From: Anaerobacterium chartisolvens
GTDB lineage: Bacteria; Bacillota; Clostridia; Acetivibrionales; DSM-27016
Reading direction: 5' to 3'
DNA length: 64,000 nt
Assembly (NCBI RefSeq): GCF_003337415.1
Contig: NZ_QPJT01000003.1
Location: 186,001 to 250,000 of the forward strand
Translations under genes and position numbers: made by a program
In this document: positions 17,871 to 24,911 of the stretch, piece by piece
Layout of the letters: the number at the start of each line of letters is the position of its first letter
Numbering within the stretch: the stretch's first letter is position 1
Notes under the pieces: model-generated
Told to the model about the DNA's origin: nothing
Database searches by the model: none
Seen by the model: the letters and a program-made list of their open reading frames with translations, nothing else

Positions 17871-18722
17871 ATGCAAAAAAGGGTAGCTGCAATTCATGAC
17901 ATTTCCTGCCTCGGGCGTTGTTCCCTTACTGTGGCATTACCGGTTCTTTCAGCAGGAGGAATTGAAACAAGCGTAATACCCACTGCTATCCTGTCGACTC
18001 ATACCGGTGGATTTCCGGGATTCACGTTCAGGGATCTAAGCAGTGATATTCTCCCCATTGCAAGGCATTGGAAATCATTAAACATTAGATTTGATGCCAT
18101 GTATACGGGGTACCTTGCTTCTTTTCAGCAGTTGGAAATTGTTTCTGAATTGTTGGACATGTTTTCTGCGGAAGACAACCTCCTGTTTGTAGACCCTGTC
18201 ATGGGAGATAACGGTAAGTTTTACACCTCGTTTTATCCTGAGTTTGCCGGGGGAATGACAAAGCTATGCTCAAAAGCCGATGTAATTATCCCTAACCTTA
18301 CGGAGGCTGCCCTGCTGCTTGGAGAGGAATACAGAAATGGCCCATACACTGAGGATTATATAAAATACTTACTCCAAAGTCTGGCTGAGCTGGGGCCGAA
18401 GAAGGTGGTTGTGACAGGAGTATACTTTGACGACGACACACTGGGGGCGGCGGCTTATGACCGAGATACCGAAGAAATAGCCTATGTTCTCAATGAGAAA
18501 ATCCCCGGGAGCTATCACGGCACGGGGGACATATTCGGCAGTACTTTGCTGGCAGCGCTGCTAAACGGCTTTAGCCTGTATGACTCGACTGAAATTGCCT
18601 CAAAGTACACTTCCGATTCTATCAGGTGCAGCTATGCAGGTGCTACCGACAGACGCTTTGGTGTAAGCTTTGAGTACAGCTTAGGCGAGCTGGCAGGAGT
18701 TCTGCGTCCTTCCGGCCTGTAA
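17871..18722 (+). CDS. pdxK: Pyridoxal/pyridoxamine kinase (PdxK/PdxY type)
   Basis: A 283-residue ribokinase-like kinase. HDISCLGRCSLTVALPVLSAGG is the family N-terminus, DPVMGDNGKFY the phosphate/Mg motif, IIPNLTEAALLLG the mid-domain signature, and GTGDIF carries the catalytic Asp. These enzymes phosphorylate pyridoxal, pyridoxine or pyridoxamine with ATP to yield the PLP cofactor pool. The next gene, 48 bases downstream, is an ECF substrate-binding component, consistent with a salvage operon. Which vitamer is preferred cannot be read from the sequence. Confidence 0.88.
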   Translation: MQKRVAAIHDISCLGRCSLTVALPVLSAGGIETSVIPTAILSTHTGGFPGFTFRDLSSDILPIARHWKSLNIRFDAMYTGYLASFQQLEIVSELLDMFSAEDNLLFVDPVMGDNGKFYTSFYPEFAGGMTKLCSKADVIIPNLTEAALLLGEEYRNGPYTEDYIKYLLQSLAELGPKKVVVTGVYFDDDTLGAAAYDRDTEEIAYVLNEKIPGSYHGTGDIFGSTLLAALLNGFSLYDSTEIASKYTSDSIRCSYAGATDRRFGVSFEYSLGELAGVLRPSGL

Positions 18723-18770
18723 AGCAAGCTGCCTTACATAAATTATATTAAGAAAGAGAGGAATAATATC

Positions 18771-19352
18771 ATGAAAAACAAAATTACAGTCAAGGAGATG
18801 GCAATGACAGGTGTACTGGCGGCGTTGGTATATGCTGCTTCGGCGTTCCTGCAGATTCCCATTCCAACCGCAATTGACAACACGCGCATCCATATGGGGA
18901 ATGTCATGTGCCTGTTATCGGGGCTGCTTTTAGGGCCTATGTGGGGGGGCCTTGCCGCGGGCTTCGGTTCGATGTTCTTTGATTTGACAAATCCTCTGTA
19001 TACTGCTTCGGCACCTTTTACATTTGCATTTAAGTTTGCCATGGCATGGCTGTGCGGAAAAATCGCATGGGGAAATGGCGCAGATGCTAAAAAGATACTG
19101 AGAAATATTATAGCGGCCACATGCGGTGCTGTTTTGTATGTTATACTATATCTTTCCCGGGGCTACATTGAAAACTATTATATTATGCGTATGCAGTTAA
19201 CGCCGGTATTGCTTTCATTATTGCAAAAGGCTATTGTTTCCACAATAAATGCCGTTATTGCGGTGATTGTTGCCGTGCCTCTGGCTAAGGCAGTCCGAAT
19301 GGCACTTTCCCGTGCCGGCTTAATGCAGGAGGCTAAGAGGGAAGCGTTGTGA
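18771..19352 (+). CDS. ECF transporter S component, probably for a B6 vitamer
   Basis: A 193-residue membrane protein with about six helices. The VKEMAMTGVLAALVYAASAFLQIPIP start and the glycine-rich LLSGLLLGPMWGGLAAGFGSMFFDL segment are typical of ECF-family S components, which bind a vitamin and dock onto a shared EcfAAT energising module, not encoded here. Its operon with a pyridoxamine kinase makes pyridoxine or pyridoxamine the most likely cargo; this is inferred from context. Confidence 0.82.
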   Translation: MKNKITVKEMAMTGVLAALVYAASAFLQIPIPTAIDNTRIHMGNVMCLLSGLLLGPMWGGLAAGFGSMFFDLTNPLYTASAPFTFAFKFAMAWLCGKIAWGNGADAKKILRNIIAATCGAVLYVILYLSRGYIENYYIMRMQLTPVLLSLLQKAIVSTINAVIAVIVAVPLAKAVRMALSRAGLMQEAKREAL

Positions 19353-19375
19353 AAAATATTTTATAAAAATACAGT

Positions 19376-19404
19376 TTGACAAAGGATGAAAGCCTTGCTA
19401 TAAT
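19376..19404 (+). promoter_or_regulatory. Consensus promoter of tRNA-Leu
   Basis: Perfect TTGACA and TATAAT with a 17-base spacer, ending 16 bases before the first tRNA base. Confidence 0.88.
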
Positions 19405-19420
19405 TGCAGAGTAAATTCGT

Positions 19421-19504
19421 GCGGATGTGGTGGAACTGGCAGACACGCAAGATTTAGGATCTTGTGGTAACCCCGTGCAGGTTCAAGTCCTGTCATCCGC
19501 ACCA
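19421..19504 (+). tRNA. tRNA-Leu (anticodon UAG)
   Basis: The acceptor stem GCGGATG pairs with CATCCGC, followed by A73 and an encoded CCA. The anticodon stem CAAGA/TCTTG encloses the loop TTTAGGA, giving anticodon UAG for CUA codons. A long variable arm (GTGGTAACCCCGTG region) and T-arm CAGGTTCAAGTCCTG support a class II leucine tRNA. Confidence 0.95.
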
Positions 19505-19507
19505 TCA

Positions 19508-19556
19508 CTGCACACCAGTTTTGATATAATGGTTATCTTAACCGGTGTGCAGTTTC
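19508..19556 (+). terminator. Terminator of tRNA-Leu
   Basis: CTGCACACC and GGTGTGCAG form a 9-bp stem immediately after the CCA end, followed by a T-rich tail. Confidence 0.85.
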
Positions 19557-19606
19557 TTATTGCGAAAACGCCGATATAGAAGGCTTTTATTGAACTATTT
19601 AACAAT

Positions 19607-19650
19607 AACAGTCTCGGTGAGCTGAAAAGAATCAGCTTCCGGAGACTGTT
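19607..19650 (+). terminator. Second hairpin downstream of tRNA-Leu
   Basis: AACAGTCTC...AGCTGA pairs with TCAGCT...GAGACTGTT in a 19-bp stem with a few mismatches, followed by TTTTG. It may be a backup terminator or the remnant of another gene's terminator. It marks the start of the GC-rich island that follows. Confidence 0.5.
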
Positions 19651-19796
19651 TTGCTGTATGTCGGGCAAACCTTTTAACGAAAGGTCGGGTTTGAATCGTT
19701 AAAAGGTGTATACATAACAACAGAAATTTTAAATTATCACCATTCTTGAGATCTTGCAGGCTTCATGGTATGATGATGAAAAGGGTGGTGATTAAA

Positions 19797-20534
19797 GTGC
19801 TTCGGATAGCAGTTTGCGATGATATTCAGGAAGAACTACAGCGAATTGTTGCGCTGACAAGGGAGTATCTTATTCAACATAATTTGAGCGCCGAGGTGCG
19901 AAAGTTTTCCCATCCGGATGAACTGCTGACGGTTTGTGAAAAAGAGACATTTCATCTCTATCTTCTTGATATTGTCATGCCCATGGTAAACGGCATTGAT
20001 GTGGGGCGGGAGATTCGGCGGCTGGACAGCTATGCCCAGATCATCTATGCCACTACGGAGCCGGGCTTTGCGCTGGAGGCCTACGCCGCAAGCCCTGTCA
20101 ATTATCTTTTAAAACCCTTGCAGCAGGAGAGCTTTTTCAAGACGATGGAGTTTGCCATCTCCCGACTGAATCTGACTGATGAGAAAACCATCGCGGTGAA
20201 GATGTCTGGTGGCTATCGGACGTTGCGCCTTTGCGACATCGTGTGCTGTGAATATATCAGGCATTGTATAGAGTATACGCTGCAGGGAGGCGAAACCATT
20301 ACATCAGTCTCTTTCCGTGGAGACTTTGCCGCTCATCTTGCACCACTCCTCGCCTCCAGCACCTTTTTGCAGTGCCATGCCGCCTTTGCTGTCCATGTGT
20401 CGGCGATTAGGCGTCTGACCCGCACTGAGATCGAGCTATCCGTCGGACGGACGATCCCCGTTGCCCGCAGCCGCTACGATGCGGTAAAGGAAGCGTATCT
20501 CAATTATCGGCTTGGAGGAGAAACGCGTGACTGA
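19797..20534 (+). CDS. LytTR-family response regulator (AgrA-like)
   Basis: A response regulator of about 245 residues. The receiver domain starts LRIAVCDDIQEE, with the phosphoacceptor Asp in LYLLDIVMPMVNGIDVG and Lys in NYLLKPLQQE. The C-terminal LytTR DNA-binding domain (about 145-240) includes a Tyr-rich beta segment and VHVSAIRRL. The GTG at 19797 has GGGTGGTG at good spacing; in-frame ATGs at 19746-19779 would add an untypical N-terminus. It overlaps the partner kinase by 8 bases. GC content of this pair is visibly higher than in the surroundings, suggesting transfer. Confidence 0.86.
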   Translation: MLRIAVCDDIQEELQRIVALTREYLIQHNLSAEVRKFSHPDELLTVCEKETFHLYLLDIVMPMVNGIDVGREIRRLDSYAQIIYATTEPGFALEAYAASPVNYLLKPLQQESFFKTMEFAISRLNLTDEKTIAVKMSGGYRTLRLCDIVCCEYIRHCIEYTLQGGETITSVSFRGDFAAHLAPLLASSTFLQCHAAFAVHVSAIRRLTRTEIELSVGRTIPVARSRYDAVKEAYLNYRLGGETRD

Positions 20535-21810
20535 TGTCATTTCGGATGTTGTGCGCAGTGCGGTGACCAATCTCTGCATCCTTTCGCTGCTGTTTTCTGT
20601 GGCGCAGCCGAAGTACAGCAAACGTTTTTCACTTCTTGCATTGACTGCCCTGTTTCTGGCAGATGCCATGCTGAATATCGGCTTTTATCGGACAGGAAAC
20701 TATACCGCCGTAGTCTATGGCAGCGTGCTGCTTTCCGTGCCGGTGATGTTTCTATTCAAGCTGCTGTTCAAGGAGACTTTTGCACAGTGGTGCTTCAATG
20801 TGGTGACGGCGATGAATGTATTCGCCGTGGTACTGGTTCTGTCCTACTGGCTCTCAAGGCCGCTGCCCGCTCCCCAATACGGCAACACGGTGATCCGTCT
20901 GCTTCTGTTTGCCGCAGCGCTCTTTCTGTGTTACCGCTTCCTTCGGCCGTTGTACCGACAGGTTATGGAGCAATGGAAAGCCTATTTTCTGGCCGCGATC
21001 AGCATTCTGGTGTGCTTTTTCTATGTGCTGGTCAAGGACAGCAATGTGGAGCAGGCCTTGCAGGAGAATGCCGGTACGCTGTTGGTTCTCTGCGTGATGG
21101 CGCTGTGCGTCTACGGCTCTATTTTCTCGTCGCTGAAGATGATCTCCGGCAAACATGCGCTACGGGAGGAAAATCTGCGGATGAAGGCGGAGGATGATCT
21201 TCTCCGTTCCTCGGCAAATGCCATGGAGCACCGCCTTGCGCTGATGGACGAGGCAGACCGGGCTGCCAGCATCCGGCGCCATGACCAACGACACTTTGAT
21301 GCGGCTTTGCTGGAGTTGCTGCAGGAGGGAAAAAGCGAGGAGGCTATGCGCCTTTTGCAGCGCCACACCTCTGCGACGCCGGAGCGCGCAAAGACTTACT
21401 GCAAGAATCAGGCGGTCAACGCCATTGTGGGCTATTACATCGCCATGGCTGAGGATTCCGACATCCGCTGTGACATATCTCTGGATATCCCGGCAGACTG
21501 CGAAGCGGACTCACTGGAGCTTGCCATGGCGCTGAGCAATCTGCTGGAAAATGCTATCCATGCAAATAAGCAGCTTCCGAAGGAAAAGCGTTTCCTCCGC
21601 TGCACGGCGACATTTGCAGGACAGTTACTCATCGGAGTAGAAAATGCCTGTCTACAGGATACGGCACTGGGTGAAAACGGACTACCGATCCCCACAGCGG
21701 ACGGCCATGGTATCGGCACAAAGAGCGTGACCGCCTTCGTGAGCCGCTGCAGCGGAGAGATCGGCTACAAGGTTGACAGAGGCGTATTCCGGGTTCGGAT
21801 CATGCTCTGA
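20527..21810 (+). CDS. GHKL histidine kinase (AgrC-like sensor)
   Basis: A sensor kinase of about 427 residues with roughly six membrane helices in residues 1-215, a coiled linker, a phosphoacceptor box RRHDQRHFDAALLEL in place of the usual RHDxxNH, and a GHKL ATPase domain with LAMALSNLLENAIHAN and DGHGIGTKS. The GTG at 20527 follows GGAGGAG. Kinases of this type sense peptides at the membrane and signal to LytTR regulators, here the overlapping upstream gene. No AgrB/AgrD pair lies nearby, so its signal is unknown. Confidence 0.85.
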   Translation: MTDVISDVVRSAVTNLCILSLLFSVAQPKYSKRFSLLALTALFLADAMLNIGFYRTGNYTAVVYGSVLLSVPVMFLFKLLFKETFAQWCFNVVTAMNVFAVVLVLSYWLSRPLPAPQYGNTVIRLLLFAAALFLCYRFLRPLYRQVMEQWKAYFLAAISILVCFFYVLVKDSNVEQALQENAGTLLVLCVMALCVYGSIFSSLKMISGKHALREENLRMKAEDDLLRSSANAMEHRLALMDEADRAASIRRHDQRHFDAALLELLQEGKSEEAMRLLQRHTSATPERAKTYCKNQAVNAIVGYYIAMAEDSDIRCDISLDIPADCEADSLELAMALSNLLENAIHANKQLPKEKRFLRCTATFAGQLLIGVENACLQDTALGENGLPIPTADGHGIGTKSVTAFVSRCSGEIGYKVDRGVFRVRIML

Positions 21811-21858
21811 ACCGTTTGTCAAACCTTTCTTAAAAAATAAATTGTGTTATTTGAGCGT

Positions 21859-21901
21859 AAAAACGACTGATTAAGTGCAGAACGGTCGTTTTTGCTTTTT
21901 T
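21859..21901 (+). terminator. Terminator of the AgrC/AgrA-like pair
   Basis: AAAAACGAC and GTCGTTTTT form a 9-bp stem, followed by GC and a T6 run. Confidence 0.75.
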
Positions 21902-21945
21902 CTATGCTATCATGCAGACAAACAAAAGTGGAGGAGGCAAGTTTC

Positions 21946-22161
21946 ATGGCGGAAACCGAAACGTCAGCTCGAATGTTGTCCGCTCCAAATGGCGGAGGCA
22001 ATGTGTGGCCGAAGCAGAGGTGTCCTGCGTTCACACCGCGGAAGGCAGCGCCGCCCGGGATGGAGGAGTGCTGGTTTTGCCGGTATGCAGACTTTCATCT
22101 GGACAAGCCTAAAGCGCTGGAGGTCGGAATTTGCCTCTGGCCGGAAATCAACCTAAAATAG
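21946..22161 (+). CDS. Small Cys-containing protein of unknown function
   Basis: A 71-residue protein behind GGAGGAG. The first 40 residues are Pro/Gly/Ala-rich and probably disordered; the second part, ECWFCRYADFHLDKPKAL followed by GICLWPE, has a CxxC and a further Cys and could bind a metal. I do not recognise the family. It has the raised GC content of the kinase/regulator pair upstream but is separated from it by a terminator. It is too Cys-poor and lacks the layout for an AgrD pheromone. Confidence 0.5.
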   Translation: MAETETSARMLSAPNGGGNVWPKQRCPAFTPRKAAPPGMEECWFCRYADFHLDKPKALEVGICLWPEINLK

Positions 22162-22174
22162 AGAAGAGAATGAA

Positions 22175-22306
22175 ATGAAAAAACGATTACTTAGCATTCT
22201 GCTGTGTTTGTGCATTGCCATGTAACTTTTGCCGGCAACGGCATTGGCTGCAGCCACGACCCACTATTCGGATGAGGGGCTTTTTCTCACTATCTTTTTG
22301 AAATAA
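22175..22306 (+). pseudogene. Remnant of a secreted-protein gene with stop codon in the signal peptide
   Basis: From the ATG at 22175 the frame reads MKKRLLSILLCLCIAM, meets TAA at 22223, then continues in the same frame LLPATALAAATTHYSDEG. Joined, the two parts form a textbook Gram-positive signal peptide with an ALA cleavage site and the first mature residues of a secreted protein. The frame stops at 22304 and nothing of the mature protein follows. It is therefore both interrupted and truncated. Confidence 0.75.
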
Positions 22307-22401
22307 GTCGATCGAGGTTACGGTTGACTTATTTGACTTTATATAGTAAAACAGATATATATCTTGCAGATAAATGCGGAATTTTATTGAGGAGGAAGAC
22401 A

Positions 22402-22503
22402 ATGAATAAAAGGGTGGTCAGAGGCACTGATGGATACGCTGCCGGGATCGAAGTTAAGGTGCTTGGCATAACAGTGTATGAAAATACGACATTATATTAT
22501 TAA
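22402..22503 (+). CDS. Possible 33-residue peptide
   Basis: A short frame beginning ATGAATAAAAGG behind GAGGAGG at good spacing, coding for a peptide that ends ENTTLYY. No signal peptide, Cys or double-glycine leader is present. The ribosome site is the main support. It could equally be the truncated front of a lost gene; it lies 16 bases before the DUF4491 gene and may be cotranscribed with it. Confidence 0.35.
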   Translation: MNKRVVRGTDGYAAGIEVKVLGITVYENTTLYY

Positions 22504-22519
22504 AAGGCAGGTGTATAGT

Positions 22520-22807
22520 ATGAACTTTTCCGGTATAATCATCGGTGTCATAGCTTTTTTGTGCATCGGTATATTCCACCCAATCGTAATCAAATGTCAG
22601 TATCACTTCACAGATAAGGTATGGCCGGTGTTTTTGGTTTGCGGGATTCTTTGCCTTGCCGCATCTTTGATTGTTGGACATGATATTGTGTCGGCCGGCT
22701 TAGCTGTCATTGGGTTTTCATCATTATGGTCCATAGGCGAATTAAAGGAGCAGAAAAGACGGACGGAAAGAGGCTGGTTCCCAAAGAACCCCAAGCATCA
22801 TCTGTGA
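22520..22807 (+). CDS. DUF4491-family small membrane protein
   Basis: A 95-residue protein with three membrane helices. The start MNFSGIIIGVIAFLCIGIFHPIVIK, a central WPVFLVCGILCLAASL helix, SLWSIGELKEQ and the C-terminal GWFPKNPK motif are the family features I recall for DUF4491. The ATG at 22520 fits the family start. Its function is not known. It immediately precedes the duplicated padR promoter region. Confidence 0.8.
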   Translation: MNFSGIIIGVIAFLCIGIFHPIVIKCQYHFTDKVWPVFLVCGILCLAASLIVGHDIVSAGLAVIGFSSLWSIGELKEQKRRTERGWFPKNPKHHL

Positions 22808-22850
22808 AGCTCCCCGGGGGCATTCCCACCCGTCTTTTTTCAAAATTCAA

Positions 22851-22879
22851 TTGACAATTATATCGTCGGGCGATATAAC
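22851..22879 (+). promoter_or_regulatory. Promoter with embedded PadR-type operator (copy 1)
   Basis: TTGACA and TATAAC are separated by 17 bases. A dyad, TATATCG-5-CGATATA (22859-22877), fills the spacer and overlaps the -10, so a bound repressor would block RNA polymerase. Confidence 0.75.
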
Positions 22880-22909
22880 GTCAAGAGATATAGTGAGGGT
22901 TAATTCTTT

Positions 22910-23010
22910 ATGTCAATAAATCAAAACGGTGCGCTAACAGAAGCGGTATATTATATTTTGCTTTCTATACTAACTCCCCTTCACGGATATGGCATTATGC
23001 AAAAATATTG
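22910..23010 (+). pseudogene. 5' fragment of a padR gene
   Basis: The first 31 codons are identical in protein to the intact PadR at 24097 (MSINQNGALTEAVYYILLS start). After ATGCAAAA an additional A shifts the frame and the homology ends within a few bases. The frame stays open to 23308 but the rest resembles no protein. From 23011 to about 23210 I see only AT-rich sequence with no supportable gene. Confidence 0.85.
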
Positions 23011-23217
23011 TTTTAAACCAACTTGTTCCTGGGTTAACAATAAGCATAAAAAAATTATTTCAATTCTTCAGTTATTAATTGATACTGCAAATATTGGTAA
23101 AGTATATATAAAGATATTTAAGGGAAAGAGGAATTTTTATTTTGAATTTTTATTAGCGCATGTTTTCCTCAAGCGAATTTACGGCGGGGAGAAATTTGAT
23201 ATATACTATTTCTTGAG

Positions 23218-23229
23218 GAATGTCCCCAA
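23218..23229. repeat. Left inverted GGGGACATTC motif of the XRE cassette
   Basis: GAATGTCCCCAA here is the exact complement of TTGGGGACATTC at 23963-23974. The pair encloses the XRE regulator and its membrane partner. Confidence 0.6.
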
Positions 23230-23242
23230 ATGCAAAGTGAAC

Positions 23243-23271
23243 TTGACAAACAATGCAAAGCTTGCTATGCT
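23243..23271 (+). promoter_or_regulatory. Promoter of the XRE/membrane cassette with candidate operators
   Basis: TTGACA and TATGCT with a 17-base spacer. Three related patches, TGCAAAGTGAACTT, TGCAAAGCTTGC and the palindrome GCAAAGTGAGCTTTGC (23279-23294), surround it and are likely autoregulatory sites for the XRE protein. Confidence 0.65.
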
Positions 23272-23312
23272 TTATATGCAAAGTGAGCTTTGCTTTTTTT
23301 GGAGGTGAAGTT

Positions 23313-23519
23313 TTGAAATCAAAAATTCAAGAGATGAGAAAGAAGAAGAAAATATCACAGGAGGAGTTGGCTATGGCGGTAGGTGTTACAAGGCAGACCA
23401 TTACCTCATTGGAATGCGAAAAATACACAGCTTCGCTTATATTGGCTTATAAAATTGCCAAGTATTTTGAGACTACAATAGAGGATATTTTTGATTTTTC
23501 AGATGTGGAGGAAATATAA
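23313..23519 (+). CDS. XRE-family transcriptional regulator
   Basis: A 68-residue single-domain Cro/cI-type regulator: IQEMRKKKKISQEELAMAVGVTRQTI forms helices 1-3, followed by SLECEKYTASLILAYKIAKYF and an acidic C-terminus (TTIEDIFDF). The TTG at 23313 follows GGAGGTG at suitable spacing, and longer starts have none. One base separates it from the membrane-protein gene. Short XRE regulators paired with a small membrane protein are common in Clostridia; the XRE protein usually controls its own operon. Confidence 0.88.
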   Translation: MKSKIQEMRKKKKISQEELAMAVGVTRQTITSLECEKYTASLILAYKIAKYFETTIEDIFDFSDVEEI

Positions 23520-23520
23520 A

Positions 23521-23958
23521 ATGGAAATCTTTAAAACGAAGTTGAGAAAACGTTTGGTTATAGCTGGAGTGTATAACGGTTTTGTAATTATACTCTTTGC
23601 AATGGGCTATATGGTAAGTAAAAGATACGATGTTCCCGATATAGCCGTCGGATTTACGATGGGGTTTTTTGTGGGCCTACAGTTCGTTATAATTTACTAC
23701 ATGGCCAAATATGCTGCCGCACTAAAAATCCCTGAAAAGCTTAAGCTGCTGTACATCGAAGAAAATGATGAGCGCAAAAAGTTTATTGAATCAAAGATTA
23801 GCAGTATAGCATTAAATATTGTTCTGGGTGGTATTATCTTTGCTACAATTGTTTCAGGCTTTATTGATGGAACTGTTTTTTTCACTTTAATGATTACAAT
23901 GATACTTTCTTTACTGGTAAAAGGGATACTAAAATTGTATTACAGAAAAAAGGTTTGA
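23521..23958 (+). CDS. Four-helix membrane protein paired with XRE regulator
   Basis: A 145-residue protein with helices at about 13-33, 39-62, 95-115 and 119-138 and a charged cytoplasmic loop, LYIEENDERKKFIESK, between the pairs. This layout resembles DUF2178-like membrane proteins that accompany XRE regulators; the assignment is tentative. The ATG at 23521 overlaps nothing and follows GGAGG in the end of the regulator gene. Function is unknown. Confidence 0.78.
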   Translation: MEIFKTKLRKRLVIAGVYNGFVIILFAMGYMVSKRYDVPDIAVGFTMGFFVGLQFVIIYYMAKYAAALKIPEKLKLLYIEENDERKKFIESKISSIALNIVLGGIIFATIVSGFIDGTVFFTLMITMILSLLVKGILKLYYRKKV

Positions 23959-23965
23959 AAAATTG

Positions 23966-24003
23966 GGGACATTCTTAAACTATTTAGAATGTCCCATTTT
24001 TTT
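23966..24003 (+). terminator. Terminator of the XRE cassette
   Basis: GGGACATTCT and AGAATGTCCC form a perfect 10-bp stem, followed by A and a T7 run. The left arm is part of the TTGGGGACATTC repeat that mirrors 23218-23229. Confidence 0.9.
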
Positions 24004-24196
24004 AAAATTCAATTGACAATTATATCGGAGCCCGATATAATTAAATATATCGTTGGACGATATAACGGCAAAGGATATAGTGGAGGTTAATTCTTTATGT
24101 CAATAAATCAAAACGGTGCGCTAACAGAAGCGGTATATTATATTTTGCTTTCTATACTAACTCCCCTTCACGGATATGGGATTATGCAAAATATTG
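23997..24196. repeat. Second copy of duplicated padR promoter and 5' region
   Basis: Nearly identical to 22835-23010 but with an additional operator (24046-24064) and an intact continuation into padR. Confidence 0.9.
24013..24064 (+). promoter_or_regulatory. padR promoter with tandem PadR-type operators
   Basis: TTGACA (24013) and TATAAT (24036) have a 17-base spacer. Two dyads follow each other: TATATCGG-AGC-CCGATATA (24021-24039), inside the promoter, and TATATCGT-TGG-ACGATATA (24046-24064), just after the -10. Their centres are 25 bases apart. ATAT...ATAT dyads are typical PadR operators, so autorepression is the natural inference. Confidence 0.85.
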
Positions 24197-24423
24197 AGAA
24201 GCTTTCCCAGGGAAGAGTGAGGCTTGCAGCTGGAACATTGTACGGTGCAATAAGTACCATGCTTGAAAGAGGTTGGATTACTGCAATTTCTGGAGAAAAA
24301 GACAGCAGGAAAAAAGAATATCAGATTACTTCACTCGGAAAGGAAGTTGTTAAAACAGAAATCGGTAGACTTGAAGAGCTTTTAAAAAATGGAAAGGCGA
24401 CTATGGATGGTGAGAAATTATGA
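24097..24423 (+). CDS. PadR-family transcriptional repressor
   Basis: A 108-residue PadR regulator. TEAVYYILLSILTPLHGYGIMQNIEKL is the winged-helix start, LAAGTLYGAISTMLERGWI the recognition helix and turn, and KKEYQITSLGKEVVKTEI the wing. A short C-terminal helix follows. It is expressed from a promoter with two matching dyads and probably represses itself and the gene after it. That gene, a DUF2812-type membrane protein by residual sequence, is broken, so the regulator has lost its usual partner. Confidence 0.93.
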   Translation: MSINQNGALTEAVYYILLSILTPLHGYGIMQNIEKLSQGRVRLAAGTLYGAISTMLERGWITAISGEKDSRKKEYQITSLGKEVVKTEIGRLEELLKNGKATMDGEKL

Positions 24424-24540
24424 GAAGAACAATTTGCAATTGGTTTCTGTAAATATACCTTTGAAGAGTGTATGCCGGGTGAATATAATGTGCGGCTTGA
24501 ACTTTTGGAAAATATTCCGACGAATGCGGAAAGTCAAGAC
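24420..24540 (+). pseudogene. Eroded DUF2812-type gene downstream of padR
   Basis: An ATG overlaps the padR stop and reads MRRTICNWF before a stop. In another frame, residues FCKYTFEECMPGEYNVRLEL followed by LENIPTNAESQ match the conserved centre of DUF2812 proteins, the usual partners of PadR. About 25 residues between the two parts and all of the C-terminal half are missing. The remnant ends where repeat copy A begins at 24546. Confidence 0.75.
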
Positions 24541-24545
24541 GGAGG

Positions 24546-24689
24546 TGGGGACGCACCTGTTTATTGAAGTGTTTTCAATCCATTAATTTAAATAGGATAG
24601 GTTTAAGGCAGGCTGAAGGCCTGCTTCCTTTTCGCTGTGCACGGAGCAGGAGAGCCGGAAAACTGCGGAAAAAGCAGGAGCGTCCCTAA
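24546..24689 (+). repeat. GGGGACG-type palindromic repeat, copy A
   Basis: A ~145-bp element with inverted ends (GGGGACGCACCTG and CAGGAGCGTCCC). Its interior holds a conserved TTATTGAAGYGTTTTCAATCC block and a GGC-rich hairpin followed by a T-rich run. It cuts off the DUF2812 remnant. The three other copies are at 25919, 31117 and 39903, all in the same orientation. The bases from here to 24911 contain no gene I can support. Confidence 0.9.
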
Positions 24690-24911
24690 TGTCCAAAAAG
24701 AAAGAATAGAATTAAAAGAATTGATTTTGGTGGGAGGTTGTACTATACTATAAACAGGGTATTTTTAATTTTTGGTCTTGCTGGATTTATATGGTGCCGC
24801 ACAATGAATTGATATAATTTATCAAATAAACAATATGCTATTTTATTCGTATGTCTATATCGTAAGGTAACATTTATAGTCACTATTAAGATTAAAAGGA
24901 GTAATTATAAA

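Larger units (their letters stand above)
22835..23010. repeat. First copy of duplicated padR promoter and 5' region
   Basis: These ~175 bases recur nearly identically at 23997-24196: a T-run, TTGACA promoter, PadR-type operator, ribosome site and the first ~33 codons. The copy here has one operator instead of two, and an extra A near its end shifts the frame. Confidence 0.9.

Noticed and set aside
22910..23308. Intact 132-residue protein starting like PadR
   Set aside because: Only the first 31 residues match PadR; after a one-base shift the sequence resembles no protein.
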